A DNA stretch of 5,471 nt. Source: Rubritepida sp. (lineage in GTDB: Bacteria; Pseudomonadota; Alphaproteobacteria; Acetobacterales; Acetobacteraceae). The stretch is taken from NCBI GenBank assembly GCA_007129145.1, contig SKWC01000268.1:1-5471 (forward strand), read 5' to 3'. Made by a program: the position numbers and the translations under genes. Below, one piece after another: positions 1 through 5,471 of the stretch. The notes under the pieces are model-generated. The model had not been told where the DNA came from, did no database searches, and saw only the letters and a list, made by a program, of their open reading frames with translations. The number at the start of each line of letters is the position of its first letter. Within the stretch, counting starts at the first letter, position 1.

Positions 1-37
1 CCGACGGGTTGCCGCCGGGCCGGGCGCCATGCGAGAC

Positions 38-43
38 GAGGGG
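38..43 (+). promoter_or_regulatory. Probable ribosome binding site for the galU TTG start
   Basis: GAGGGG lies 5 nt before the TTG at 49 and supports that codon as the start of galU. A competing, better Shine-Dalgarno match, AAGGAGG, lies at 61-67 inside the reading frame but leads to no standard in-frame start codon at the right distance; the codon there is ATC at 73. Confidence 0.45.
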
Positions 44-48
44 TAGTT

Positions 49-939
49 TTGTCGAGGATCAAGGAGGCCACCATCAAGCCGCTCAAGAAAGCAGTCCTGC
101 CCGTCGCCGGATTCGGCACGCGATTCCTGCCCGCGACCAAGGCGCTGGCCAAGGAAATGCTGCCCGTCGTGGACCGCCCATTGATCCAATACGCAGTGGA
201 TGAAGCCCGCGCCGCGGGGATCGATCAGTTCTGCTTCGTGACCGGCCGCGGCAAGACGTCCATCGTCGAGCATTTCGACATCGCCTACGAACTGGAGAAA
301 AGCCTGGAGGAGCGCGGCAAGGACGACCTCCTGGCCGAGCTGCGCGGCATGGCGGTGACCCCGGGTAGCATCGTCACGGTGCGCCAGCAGGTGCCGATGG
401 GCCTCGGCCACGCCATCTGGTGCGCCCGCGCCTTCGTGGGCGACGACCCCTTCGCCGTCATCCTGCCCGACGACCTGATGCTGTGCGACACGCCCTGCAT
501 GGGCCAGCTGGCCGAGGCCTACCGCGAGACCGGGGGCAATGTCGTCGCCATCGAGGAAGTGCCGATGGAGCGCGTCAATCGCTATGGCGTGCTGGATGTC
601 GAGAAGGACATGGGCCGCCTCGTCTCGGTGAAGGGGCTGGTCGAGAAGCCGGCACCCGAGAAGGCGCCCTCCAACCTCACCATCATCGGCCGCTACGTGC
701 TGATGCCCGAGGTGATGGGGCACCTGGCGAAGCTCGAGAAGGGCGCGGGCGGCGAGGTGCAGCTGACCGACAGCATGGCGAAGCTGATCGGCGCCCAGCC
801 CTTCCACGGGCTGCGCTATGAGGGGCGGCGCTTCGACTGCGGCGACAAGCTGGGCTGGCTGGAGGCGCAGCTCGCCTTCGCGCTGCGCCGGCCGGAGCTG
901 GCGCCGGCCGTCCGCGGCTTTATGGCACGCTACACATGA
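49..939 (+). CDS. galU: UTP-glucose-1-phosphate uridylyltransferase (UDP-glucose pyrophosphorylase)
   Basis: Cytoplasmic enzyme that makes UDP-glucose and pyrophosphate from UTP and glucose-1-phosphate, the entry step to UDP-sugars for surface polysaccharides. At 296 aa it has the usual family length. Visible motifs are the nucleotide-binding loop GFGTRFLPATK (residues 21-31), KEMLPVVDRP (35-44), QVPMGLGHAIWCAR (114-127), LPDD (139-142), GRYVL (from 214), GEVQLTD (235-241) and FDCGDK (262-267). The loop has Phe22 where Leu is common. No ATG fits the N-terminus. The TTG at 49 is chosen because GAGGGG at 38-43 lies 5 nt upstream, and homology begins at IKPLKKAV (residue 9 onward). The frame stays open to the left window edge, so an earlier start cannot be fully excluded. 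It is the first of five close genes, and ugd, two genes downstream, uses its product. Function is very secure; the exact start is less so. Confidence 0.96.
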   Translation: MSRIKEATIKPLKKAVLPVAGFGTRFLPATKALAKEMLPVVDRPLIQYAVDEARAAGIDQFCFVTGRGKTSIVEHFDIAYELEKSLEERGKDDLLAELRGMAVTPGSIVTVRQQVPMGLGHAIWCARAFVGDDPFAVILPDDLMLCDTPCMGQLAEAYRETGGNVVAIEEVPMERVNRYGVLDVEKDMGRLVSVKGLVEKPAPEKAPSNLTIIGRYVLMPEVMGHLAKLEKGAGGEVQLTDSMAKLIGAQPFHGLRYEGRRFDCGDKLGWLEAQLAFALRRPELAPAVRGFMARYT

Positions 940-959
940 CCCGATCCCTCCCGGCATGA
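936..959 (+). other. Seven-codon mini-ORF linking galU to the next gene
   Basis: ATG at 936-938 overlaps the galU stop (TGA 937-939) as ATGA. It reads MTRSLPA and stops at TGA 957-959, which overlaps the ATG of the next gene (956-958) as a second ATGA. The downstream ATG has no visible Shine-Dalgarno sequence, so ribosomes ending galU could restart here, finish the short peptide and restart again. The arrangement is directly visible; that it is translated is inference, and chance is a real alternative for something so short. Confidence 0.3.
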
Positions 960-1750
960 GCGCCGCCATCGCCGTCATGCTGCTGAGCCACCGGCTCTGC
1001 GACACGACGCTGGCGCGCTACGACGCGCTGCGCGCGGCGCTCCCGGCCGGGGGTTATGACGTGGTGCTGACGCTGACCGAGCCCTTCGGCCGGGCGGCGC
1101 GCGGCGCCGGCGTGGCGGACTGGGTGGTGCTGGAGCCCGAGGAGATCTTCCACCCCGACTACCCGCTCAAGCCGCAATCGGGAAAGATCGTTCCCGGCAA
1201 CCCCGATCTCGTAACCCTCGCGCTGTGGCGCCGCCGCCCGCACTACCGGCACATCTGGTATGTCGAGTTCGACGTCTTCTTCGCGGGCGGCGCGGGCGTG
1301 CTTGCCGAGGTGGACGCGGCCTCGGACGCCGACCTGATCCTCCCGCGCGGGGGCAGCAACCGCAAGCGCAGCCCGAACTGGATGCATTGGCCGAGCGTGG
1401 TCATCCCCGAGACGGAGACGCCGCCGGCCGAGAAGCAGCTGCAGTCCATGCTGTGCCTGCACCGCGTCAGCGCGCGCATGCTGAGGGAACTGGATGCCGC
1501 CTACCGCCGTGGCTGGGCGGGTCATTTCGAAGGCACCATGCCCACCCTGGCCACGCAGACGGGTCTGCGCGTCGAGCAGGTGAATGACATTGCGAAGCGC
1601 ACCCGCGGGCGGCGCCTGATCGAGAGCGATGGCTTCGGCGCCTTGGAGTGCCGCCTGTTCGAAGCCGACATGATCTACCACCCCCTCAAGACCACCGCCA
1701 GCGAGGCGCTTCTGCTGGCCGGCGAAACCGTCAACGCGCGGACACCCTGA
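956..1750 (+). CDS. Uncharacterised protein, possibly glycosyltransferase-like
   Basis: I do not recognise a named family with certainty. The protein is 264 aa, soluble in appearance, with no signal peptide or membrane segment. It opens with a hydrophobic strand (IAVMLLSH, residues 5-12) as in Rossmann-like folds. In the middle is WYVEFDVFF (101-109), where Glu104 and Asp106 sit after a hydrophobic strand, reminiscent of the acidic metal-binding motif of GT-A glycosyltransferases. Further on are a Trp-rich stretch (NWMHWPSVVIPE) and GWAGHFEGTMPTLA (186-199). The ATG at 956 is preferred because it keeps the first strand; an in-frame ATG at 977 would cut into it, and the open frame upstream of 956 merely overlaps galU. 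No Shine-Dalgarno sequence is visible before 956, so coupling to galU is likely. Its place between galU and ugd suggests a role with UDP-glucose, UDP-glucuronate or the polysaccharide made from them. That role is inference only. Confidence 0.85.
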   Translation: MSAAIAVMLLSHRLCDTTLARYDALRAALPAGGYDVVLTLTEPFGRAARGAGVADWVVLEPEEIFHPDYPLKPQSGKIVPGNPDLVTLALWRRRPHYRHIWYVEFDVFFAGGAGVLAEVDAASDADLILPRGGSNRKRSPNWMHWPSVVIPETETPPAEKQLQSMLCLHRVSARMLRELDAAYRRGWAGHFEGTMPTLATQTGLRVEQVNDIAKRTRGRRLIESDGFGALECRLFEADMIYHPLKTTASEALLLAGETVNARTP

Positions 1751-1753
1751 CCC

Positions 1754-3073
1754 TTGCGCATCGCGATCCTCGGCGCCGGCTACGTCGGCCTGGTCTCCGG
1801 AGCCTGCTTCGCCGAATTCGGCGTGGAGGTGGCGCTGCTCGACACCGACGCCGCGCGGATCGAGGCGCTGCGCGAGGGACGCATCCCGATCCATGAGCCG
1901 GGCCTGGATGCGCTGGTCGCCGAGAACGCGCGCGAGGGGCGGCTCAGCTTCACCACCGACCTGCATGCGGCGCTGGAAGGGGCGGAGGCGGTTTTTCTCG
2001 CGGTGGGCACACCGACGCGGCGTGGCGACGGCCATGCCGATCTCAGCTTTGTCTATGCCGCGGCCGAGGATGTCGCCCGCGCCGCCCGCCAGCCCATCGT
2101 GCTGGTGACGAAGTCCACCGTCCCCGTCGGAACCGGGCGCGAACTGAAGCGCCGGGTCGGCGCGCTGCGCCCCGACCTCGACATCGCCATCGCCTCCAAC
2201 CCGGAATTCCTGCGCGAAGGGGCCGCCATCGGCGATTTCATGCGCCCTGATCGCATCGTGATCGGGCTGGAGGAAGGGGAGGCCGGCGCGCGGGCCGAGC
2301 GCGTGCTGCGCCGCCTCTACCGCCCGCTCTACCTGATCGAGACGCCGATCGTCACCACCAGCATCGAGACCGCCGAGACCATCAAATACGCCGCCAACGC
2401 CTTCCTCGCCATGAAGATCAGCTTCATCAACGAGGTCGCGGATTTCTGCGAACGCGCGGGCGGCGACGTGCATGACGTGGCGCGCGGCATCGGCCTGGAT
2501 GGCCGGATCGGCCGGAAATTCCTCCATGCCGGGCCGGGCTATGGCGGCTCCTGCTTCCCCAAGGACACGCTGGCCTTCGCGCGCACCGGCCAGGAACTCG
2601 GCGTGCCGCTGCGCTTGGTCGAGACCACCATCGCGGTCAATGCCGCACGCAAGACCTCCATGGCCGATCGCGTCATCCAGGCCTGCGGCGGCGATGTGAC
2701 GGGCCGCGTGATCGGCCTGCTGGGCCTCACCTTCAAGCCCGAGACCGACGACATGCGGGATTCGCCCTCGCTCGAGATCGTGCCGCGCCTGGTCGCGGCG
2801 GGCGCGCGGGTGCAGGCGCATGACCCCGAGGGCATCGAGGCGGCGCGCCGCCTGCTGCCGCCCGAGGTGGTCTATGCTGCCAATGCGCTGGAGGCGGCTT
2901 CGGGCGCGGATGCGCTTGTGCTGCTGACGGAGTGGAACGAATACCGCAATATCGCACCCGACCGGCTGCGCGGCGCGATGCGCGGTGACCTGCTGCTGGA
3001 TTTGCGCAACGTCTATGAGCCCGCCGCCATGCGCGAGGCGGGCTTCACCTATCATTCGATCGGAAGGCGCTGA
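1754..3073 (+). CDS. ugd: UDP-glucose 6-dehydrogenase
   Basis: Cytoplasmic NAD-dependent enzyme oxidising UDP-glucose twice to UDP-glucuronate, the donor for uronic acids in capsule, exopolysaccharide or LPS. The 439-aa length is typical. The N-terminal NAD domain has GAGYVG (7-12), Asp30 at the end of the second strand, GTPT (85-88), KSTVPVGTG (120-128) and NPEFLREG (149-156, Glu151). The central domain has Lys211 and Asn215 in IKYAAN, then GGSCFPKD with catalytic Cys267 and Asp271. The C-terminal UDP-binding domain has GLTFKPETDDMRDS (324-337). The GGSCFPKD context and whole layout fit UDP-glucose rather than GDP-mannose dehydrogenase. The start is TTG at 1754, giving the standard MRIAILGAGYVGLVSG; no better start exists. 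It begins 3 nt after the preceding stop, in the same frame, without a clear Shine-Dalgarno sequence. Its own stop overlaps the next start (TGATG). Confidence 0.97.
   Translation: MRIAILGAGYVGLVSGACFAEFGVEVALLDTDAARIEALREGRIPIHEPGLDALVAENAREGRLSFTTDLHAALEGAEAVFLAVGTPTRRGDGHADLSFVYAAAEDVARAARQPIVLVTKSTVPVGTGRELKRRVGALRPDLDIAIASNPEFLREGAAIGDFMRPDRIVIGLEEGEAGARAERVLRRLYRPLYLIETPIVTTSIETAETIKYAANAFLAMKISFINEVADFCERAGGDVHDVARGIGLDGRIGRKFLHAGPGYGGSCFPKDTLAFARTGQELGVPLRLVETTIAVNAARKTSMADRVIQACGGDVTGRVIGLLGLTFKPETDDMRDSPSLEIVPRLVAAGARVQAHDPEGIEAARRLLPPEVVYAANALEAASGADALVLLTEWNEYRNIAPDRLRGAMRGDLLLDLRNVYEPAAMREAGFTYHSIGRR
3062..3067 (+). promoter_or_regulatory. Ribosome binding site for the phosphohexomutase gene
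   Basis: GGAAGG sits 5 nt before the ATG at 3073, inside the last codons of ugd. With the TGATG stop-start overlap it supports both this start and translational coupling to ugd. Confidence 0.6.
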
Positions 3074-4485
3074 TGGCTGGCTTCTCCCACCAATTCGACC
3101 CGACCTCGCTGCGGGAATACGACATCCGCGGCATCGTGGGCAAAACGCTGCATGGCGCGGACGCCTTCGCCATCGGCCGGGTGTTCGGCAGCATGGTGGC
3201 GCGCGGCGGCGGAAGCCGCGTGGCGGTGGGGCGCGATGGCCGCATCTCCTCGCCTGAGCTGGAGGCGCACCTCGTCGCGGGCCTCGTCGCCTCGGGGATG
3301 GAGGTGAAGCGCATCGGCTGCGGCCCCACTCCCATGCTCTATTTCGCGGGCTACGAACTCAAGGCCGATGGCGCGGTGATGCTGACCGGCAGCCACAACC
3401 CGCCCGACTACAACGGCTTCAAGATGGTGCTGGGCAACAAGCCCTTCTTCGGCCAGGACATCCAGGAACTCGGCCGGCTGGCCGCGGCGGGCGATGTGGT
3501 GCCCGAGGCGCCGGGCCGTGCCGAGGAGGTGGACGTGGCGGACGCCTATCTGGCCAGGCTGCTGCGCGACCAGGGCACCGGCGGGCGGCCGCTGACCGTG
3601 GTGTGGGACCCCGGCAACGGCTCGGGCGGGGCGATGACCGAGCGCCTGGTGCAGGGCCTGGCCGGCACCCACCACCTCATCAACGCCGAGATCGACGGCA
3701 CCTTCCCCAACCATCACCCCGACCCCACGGTGAAGCGCAACCTCGCGCAGATCATCACCCGTGTGCGCGAGACGGGTGCGGATCTCGGCATCGCCTTCGA
3801 TGGCGACGCCGACCGCATCGGCGTGGTGGATGGCGAGGGCGAGATGCTGTTCGGCGACCAGCTGCTGGTCGTGCTGGCGCGCGACGTGCTGCGCACCCAC
3901 CCGGGGGCCACCATTATCGCCGATGTGAAGGCGAGCCAGGTGCTGTTCGACGAGATCGCCGCCGCCGGCGGCACGCCGCTGATGTGGCGCACCGGGCACA
4001 GCCTGATCAAGCGCAAGATGGCCGAGACCGGCTGCCCGCTGGCCGGCGAGATGTCGGGCCACATCTTCTTCGCGGACAAGTGGTTCGGCTTCGACGACGC
4101 GCTCTATGCCGCGGTGCGGCTGCTCGACATCCTGGCCCGCAGCGAAGCCAGCCTCGCGCAGATGCGCGTCGCCCTGCCGCAGGTGGTGAACACGCCCGAG
4201 CTGCGCTTCAACTGCGACGACCGCCGCAAGTTCGAGGTGGTGAAGGAGGTCGCCGCGCGTCTCGATGCCGCGGGCGCCGATGTCTCGGCGGTGGATGGCG
4301 TGCGGGTGAACACCGAGGATGGCTGGTGGCTGCTGCGCGCCTCCAACACCCAGGCGGTGCTGGTGGCCCGCGCCGAGGCGCGCTCGACCGAGGGGCTGGA
4401 GCGGTTGAAGGCGCAGCTGGCCGCGCAGCTTGAGGCATCGGGCCTGCCCGCGCCGGATTTCTCCGGCGAGAATGCGGGGCATTGA
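3073..4485 (+). CDS. pgmG: Phosphoglucomutase/phosphomannomutase (AlgC/PgmG type)
   Basis: Alpha-D-phosphohexomutase moving phosphate between C6 and C1 of glucose and probably mannose, through a phosphoserine and a glucose-1,6-bisphosphate intermediate. It supplies glucose-1-phosphate to GalU and mannose-1-phosphate for GDP-mannose. The 470 aa match the AlgC length. Four family signatures appear in order: LREYDIRG (13-20) in domain 1; TGSHNPPDYNGFK (105-117) with phosphoserine Ser107; the magnesium loop DGDADR (243-248, Asp243/245/247); the sugar-selecting loop GEMSGH (325-330, Glu326); and the phosphate-binding RASNTQ (422-427, Arg422). GEMSGHIFFADKWFGFDD resembles the dual-specificity AlgC/PgmG branch more than enterobacterial CpsG, so activity on both sugars is expected but not proven. 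The ATG at 3073 overlaps the ugd stop and has GGAAGG 5 nt upstream. All catalytic residues are present. The gene symbol is chosen by branch resemblance. Confidence 0.95.
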   Translation: MAGFSHQFDPTSLREYDIRGIVGKTLHGADAFAIGRVFGSMVARGGGSRVAVGRDGRISSPELEAHLVAGLVASGMEVKRIGCGPTPMLYFAGYELKADGAVMLTGSHNPPDYNGFKMVLGNKPFFGQDIQELGRLAAAGDVVPEAPGRAEEVDVADAYLARLLRDQGTGGRPLTVVWDPGNGSGGAMTERLVQGLAGTHHLINAEIDGTFPNHHPDPTVKRNLAQIITRVRETGADLGIAFDGDADRIGVVDGEGEMLFGDQLLVVLARDVLRTHPGATIIADVKASQVLFDEIAAAGGTPLMWRTGHSLIKRKMAETGCPLAGEMSGHIFFADKWFGFDDALYAAVRLLDILARSEASLAQMRVALPQVVNTPELRFNCDDRRKFEVVKEVAARLDAAGADVSAVDGVRVNTEDGWWLLRASNTQAVLVARAEARSTEGLERLKAQLAAQLEASGLPAPDFSGENAGH

Positions 4486-4487
4486 GG
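4484..4487 (+). promoter_or_regulatory. Ribosome binding site favouring the methyltransferase ATG at 4496
   Basis: GAGG overlaps the mutase stop codon and lies 8 nt before the ATG at 4496. The other in-frame ATG, at 4472 inside the mutase gene, has only a weak GGCGAG 1 nt upstream. This decides the start in favour of 4496. Confidence 0.5.
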
Positions 4488-4495
4488 CAGCGGCC

Positions 4496-5401
4496 ATGAG
4501 CGGCGAGGCGACGCCCGAACCCGCACCCGCGACGGTGCCGGCTCCTGAAGCCCCGCCGCCCCTGCCGCGACCGCATGTCTTCTTCCCGCCCGGGCATTTC
4601 TACTCGCCCATCTGCGATGAGCGCGAGGCCGCGGCGCATCTCGAACGCGTGACCGCCCAGGCGCCGCTCAGCCTGCCCGGCATCGCCGCCGACCGCGAGG
4701 CCATGGCCGCGCTCTGGCAGCGCATGCTGCCCTTCCTGCAATCGGCGCCCTTCCCTGATTCGCCGCAGCCGGGCTTCCGCTACCACTACGGCAACCCCGC
4801 CTATTCCTGGGGCGATGGCTCCATCCTGCATGCGATGATCCGGCTGCACCGCCCGAAGCGCATCATCGAGGTGGGCTCGGGCTGGTCCTCGGCCTGCACC
4901 CTGGACACGATCGAGCGCTCCCTGGGCGGGCGCTGCCACCTGACCCTGATCGACCCCTATCCGGATCTTGCGATCAAGACGGTTGGCCCACCGCGCCAGG
5001 GGCTCAGCATCCTGGGGCAGAAGGTGCAGGAGGTGGACCTCACGCTGTTCGACAGCCTCGAGGCGAACGACATCCTGTTCATCGACAGCACCCATGTGCT
5101 CAAGACCGGCAGCGATGTCTGCATCGAGCTGTTCGAGATCCTGCCGCGGCTGGCCAGCGGCGTCGTGGTGCATTTCCACGACATGTTCTGGCCCTTCGAA
5201 TACCCGCGGGTCTGGGCGGTGGAGGAGAACCGCTCCTGGAACGAACTCCAGGCCATGCGCGCCTTCCTCTATGAGAACCGCGCCTGGGACATACTGTGGT
5301 TCACCGACTTCATGGCCCGCGCCGACCGGGCGCTGATCGAGGCGGGCTGCCCGCGCATCCTGCGCAATGTGGGCGGGGCGCTCTGGCTCAGGCGGCGCTG
5401 A
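4496..5401 (+). CDS. Class I SAM-dependent methyltransferase
   Basis: A 301-aa protein with the Rossmann-type methyltransferase core, probably of the Methyltransf_24 type. Motif I is IIEVGSGWSS (123-132), the SAM-binding glycine loop; IDPYP (152-156) ends the second strand with an acidic residue for the ribose; ILFIDSTHV (194-202) is the motif IV strand; and VVVHFHDMFWPFEYP (223-237) carries His and Asp residues expected near the active site. Residues 2-30 are rich in Pro and Ala and look disordered. An in-frame ATG at 4472 would add eight residues and overlap the mutase gene; 4496 has the better ribosome binding site. The acceptor is not visible from sequence. Given the four preceding genes, methylation of a sugar, glycan or lipid carrier product is plausible, but this family also modifies other small molecules. 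No signal peptide or membrane segment is seen, so it is probably cytoplasmic. It is the last gene of the run. Confidence 0.88.
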   Translation: MSGEATPEPAPATVPAPEAPPPLPRPHVFFPPGHFYSPICDEREAAAHLERVTAQAPLSLPGIAADREAMAALWQRMLPFLQSAPFPDSPQPGFRYHYGNPAYSWGDGSILHAMIRLHRPKRIIEVGSGWSSACTLDTIERSLGGRCHLTLIDPYPDLAIKTVGPPRQGLSILGQKVQEVDLTLFDSLEANDILFIDSTHVLKTGSDVCIELFEILPRLASGVVVHFHDMFWPFEYPRVWAVEENRSWNELQAMRAFLYENRAWDILWFTDFMARADRALIEAGCPRILRNVGGALWLRRR

Positions 5402-5471
5402 GGGCGGCGGCCGCGCCCGACAGCCAGGCGCCCGCGACCGTGCCGGCGAAGCGGCTGTGCGTGGCCTCGCC
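5388..5471 (-). CDS. C-terminal end of a convergent gene (partial)
   Basis: On the minus strand a frame open from the right window edge ends at a TGA read from 5390 to 5388. It gives 27 residues: a short polar start (GEATHSRF) and then a small-residue, hydrophobic tail (AGTVAGAWLSGAAAALSAA) that could be the last membrane helix of an integral protein such as a transporter. All its third codon positions are G or C, as in the neighbours, but the plus-strand frame that shares those positions has the same property, so codon bias does not settle the strand. If real, it overlaps the methyltransferase gene tail-to-tail by 14 nt. The family cannot be named from so little sequence. Confidence 0.4.
   Translation of the reverse strand, partial: GEATHSRFAGTVAGAWLSGAAAALSAA

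Noticed and set aside
29..46. A five-codon ORF (MRDEG) upstream of galU as a leader peptide
   Set aside because: It has no ribosome binding site, no attenuator-like codon run and no terminator hairpin after it. It is best explained as chance.
1..48. A sigma70-like promoter (TTGCCG at 9-14)
   Set aside because: No -10 hexamer lies 16-18 nt downstream; the sequence there is cgagac. The leader is too short to judge further, and the true promoter may lie outside the window.
818..955. An upstream extension of the unknown gene starting inside galU
   Set aside because: It would overlap galU by 122 nt, and the extra 46 residues are Arg/Ala/Ser-rich shadow sequence. ATG at 956 gives a sensible N-terminal strand.
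920..3055. A 711-codon open frame on the minus strand, antisense to the unknown gene and ugd
   Set aside because: Its codons pair exactly with those of the two sense genes, which share one frame. It stays open because GC-rich sense genes avoid TTA, CTA and TCA codons. The translation shows no family motif, whereas the sense frames do.
3052..4497. A 481-codon open frame on the minus strand opposite the mutase gene
   Set aside because: Same register effect as above. The sense frame carries all four phosphohexomutase signatures, and the antisense product is His/Arg/Gly-rich with no recognisable domain.
4208..5179. A 323-codon open frame on the minus strand across the mutase and methyltransferase genes
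   Set aside because: It is in register with the methyltransferase gene for most of its length, and its Arg/Pro-rich end has the composition of a GC-rich shadow frame. There is no motif support.
5402..5418. A GC-only hairpin after the methyltransferase as an intrinsic terminator
   Set aside because: The stem is only 5 bp with a 7-nt loop containing a NotI-type palindrome, and no T tract follows on either strand. Such stems are common in sequence this GC-rich.

Overview
The window is a compact, GC-rich stretch (around 70% GC by eye, with nearly all third codon positions G or C) carrying five plus-strand genes. A probable sixth gene enters from the right on the minus strand. Composition, TTG starts and the style of the proteins (GalU starting IKPLKKAVLPVAG, an AlgC/PgmG-type mutase) suggest an alphaproteobacterium, possibly of the Acetobacteraceae/Rhodospirillales type. 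This assignment is inferred from overall look, not from a marker gene.

Layout. Positions 1-48 are a short leader with no recognisable promoter. Then come galU (UTP-glucose-1-phosphate uridylyltransferase, 49-939), an unrecognised 264-aa protein (956-1750), ugd (UDP-glucose 6-dehydrogenase, 1754-3073), a phosphoglucomutase/phosphomannomutase of the AlgC/PgmG type (3073-4485) and a class I SAM-dependent methyltransferase (4496-5401). Spacings are 16, 3, -1 and 10 nt, so the five genes almost certainly form one transcription unit with translational coupling. No stretch over 50 bases between the five genes lacks coding sequence. I see no RNA gene, mobile element, CRISPR array, long repeat or convincing terminator.

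How the genes fit together. The mutase can convert glucose-6-phosphate to glucose-1-phosphate (and mannose-6-phosphate to mannose-1-phosphate). GalU activates glucose-1-phosphate to UDP-glucose, and Ugd oxidises that to UDP-glucuronate. This is a complete three-step supply line for uronic-acid-containing surface polysaccharide (capsule, exopolysaccharide or LPS). The unrecognised gene between galU and ugd and the terminal methyltransferase are the least predictable members. Plausible roles are transfer of a sugar and methylation of a glycan or small molecule, but neither is shown by the sequence.

Novelty. The enzymes of the pathway are ordinary. The points worth a second look are the uncharacterised 264-aa protein, a seven-codon mini-ORF that overlaps the galU stop and the next gene's start by ATGA at both ends, the in-frame TGA-CCC-TTG junction before ugd, and the uncertain non-ATG start of galU.
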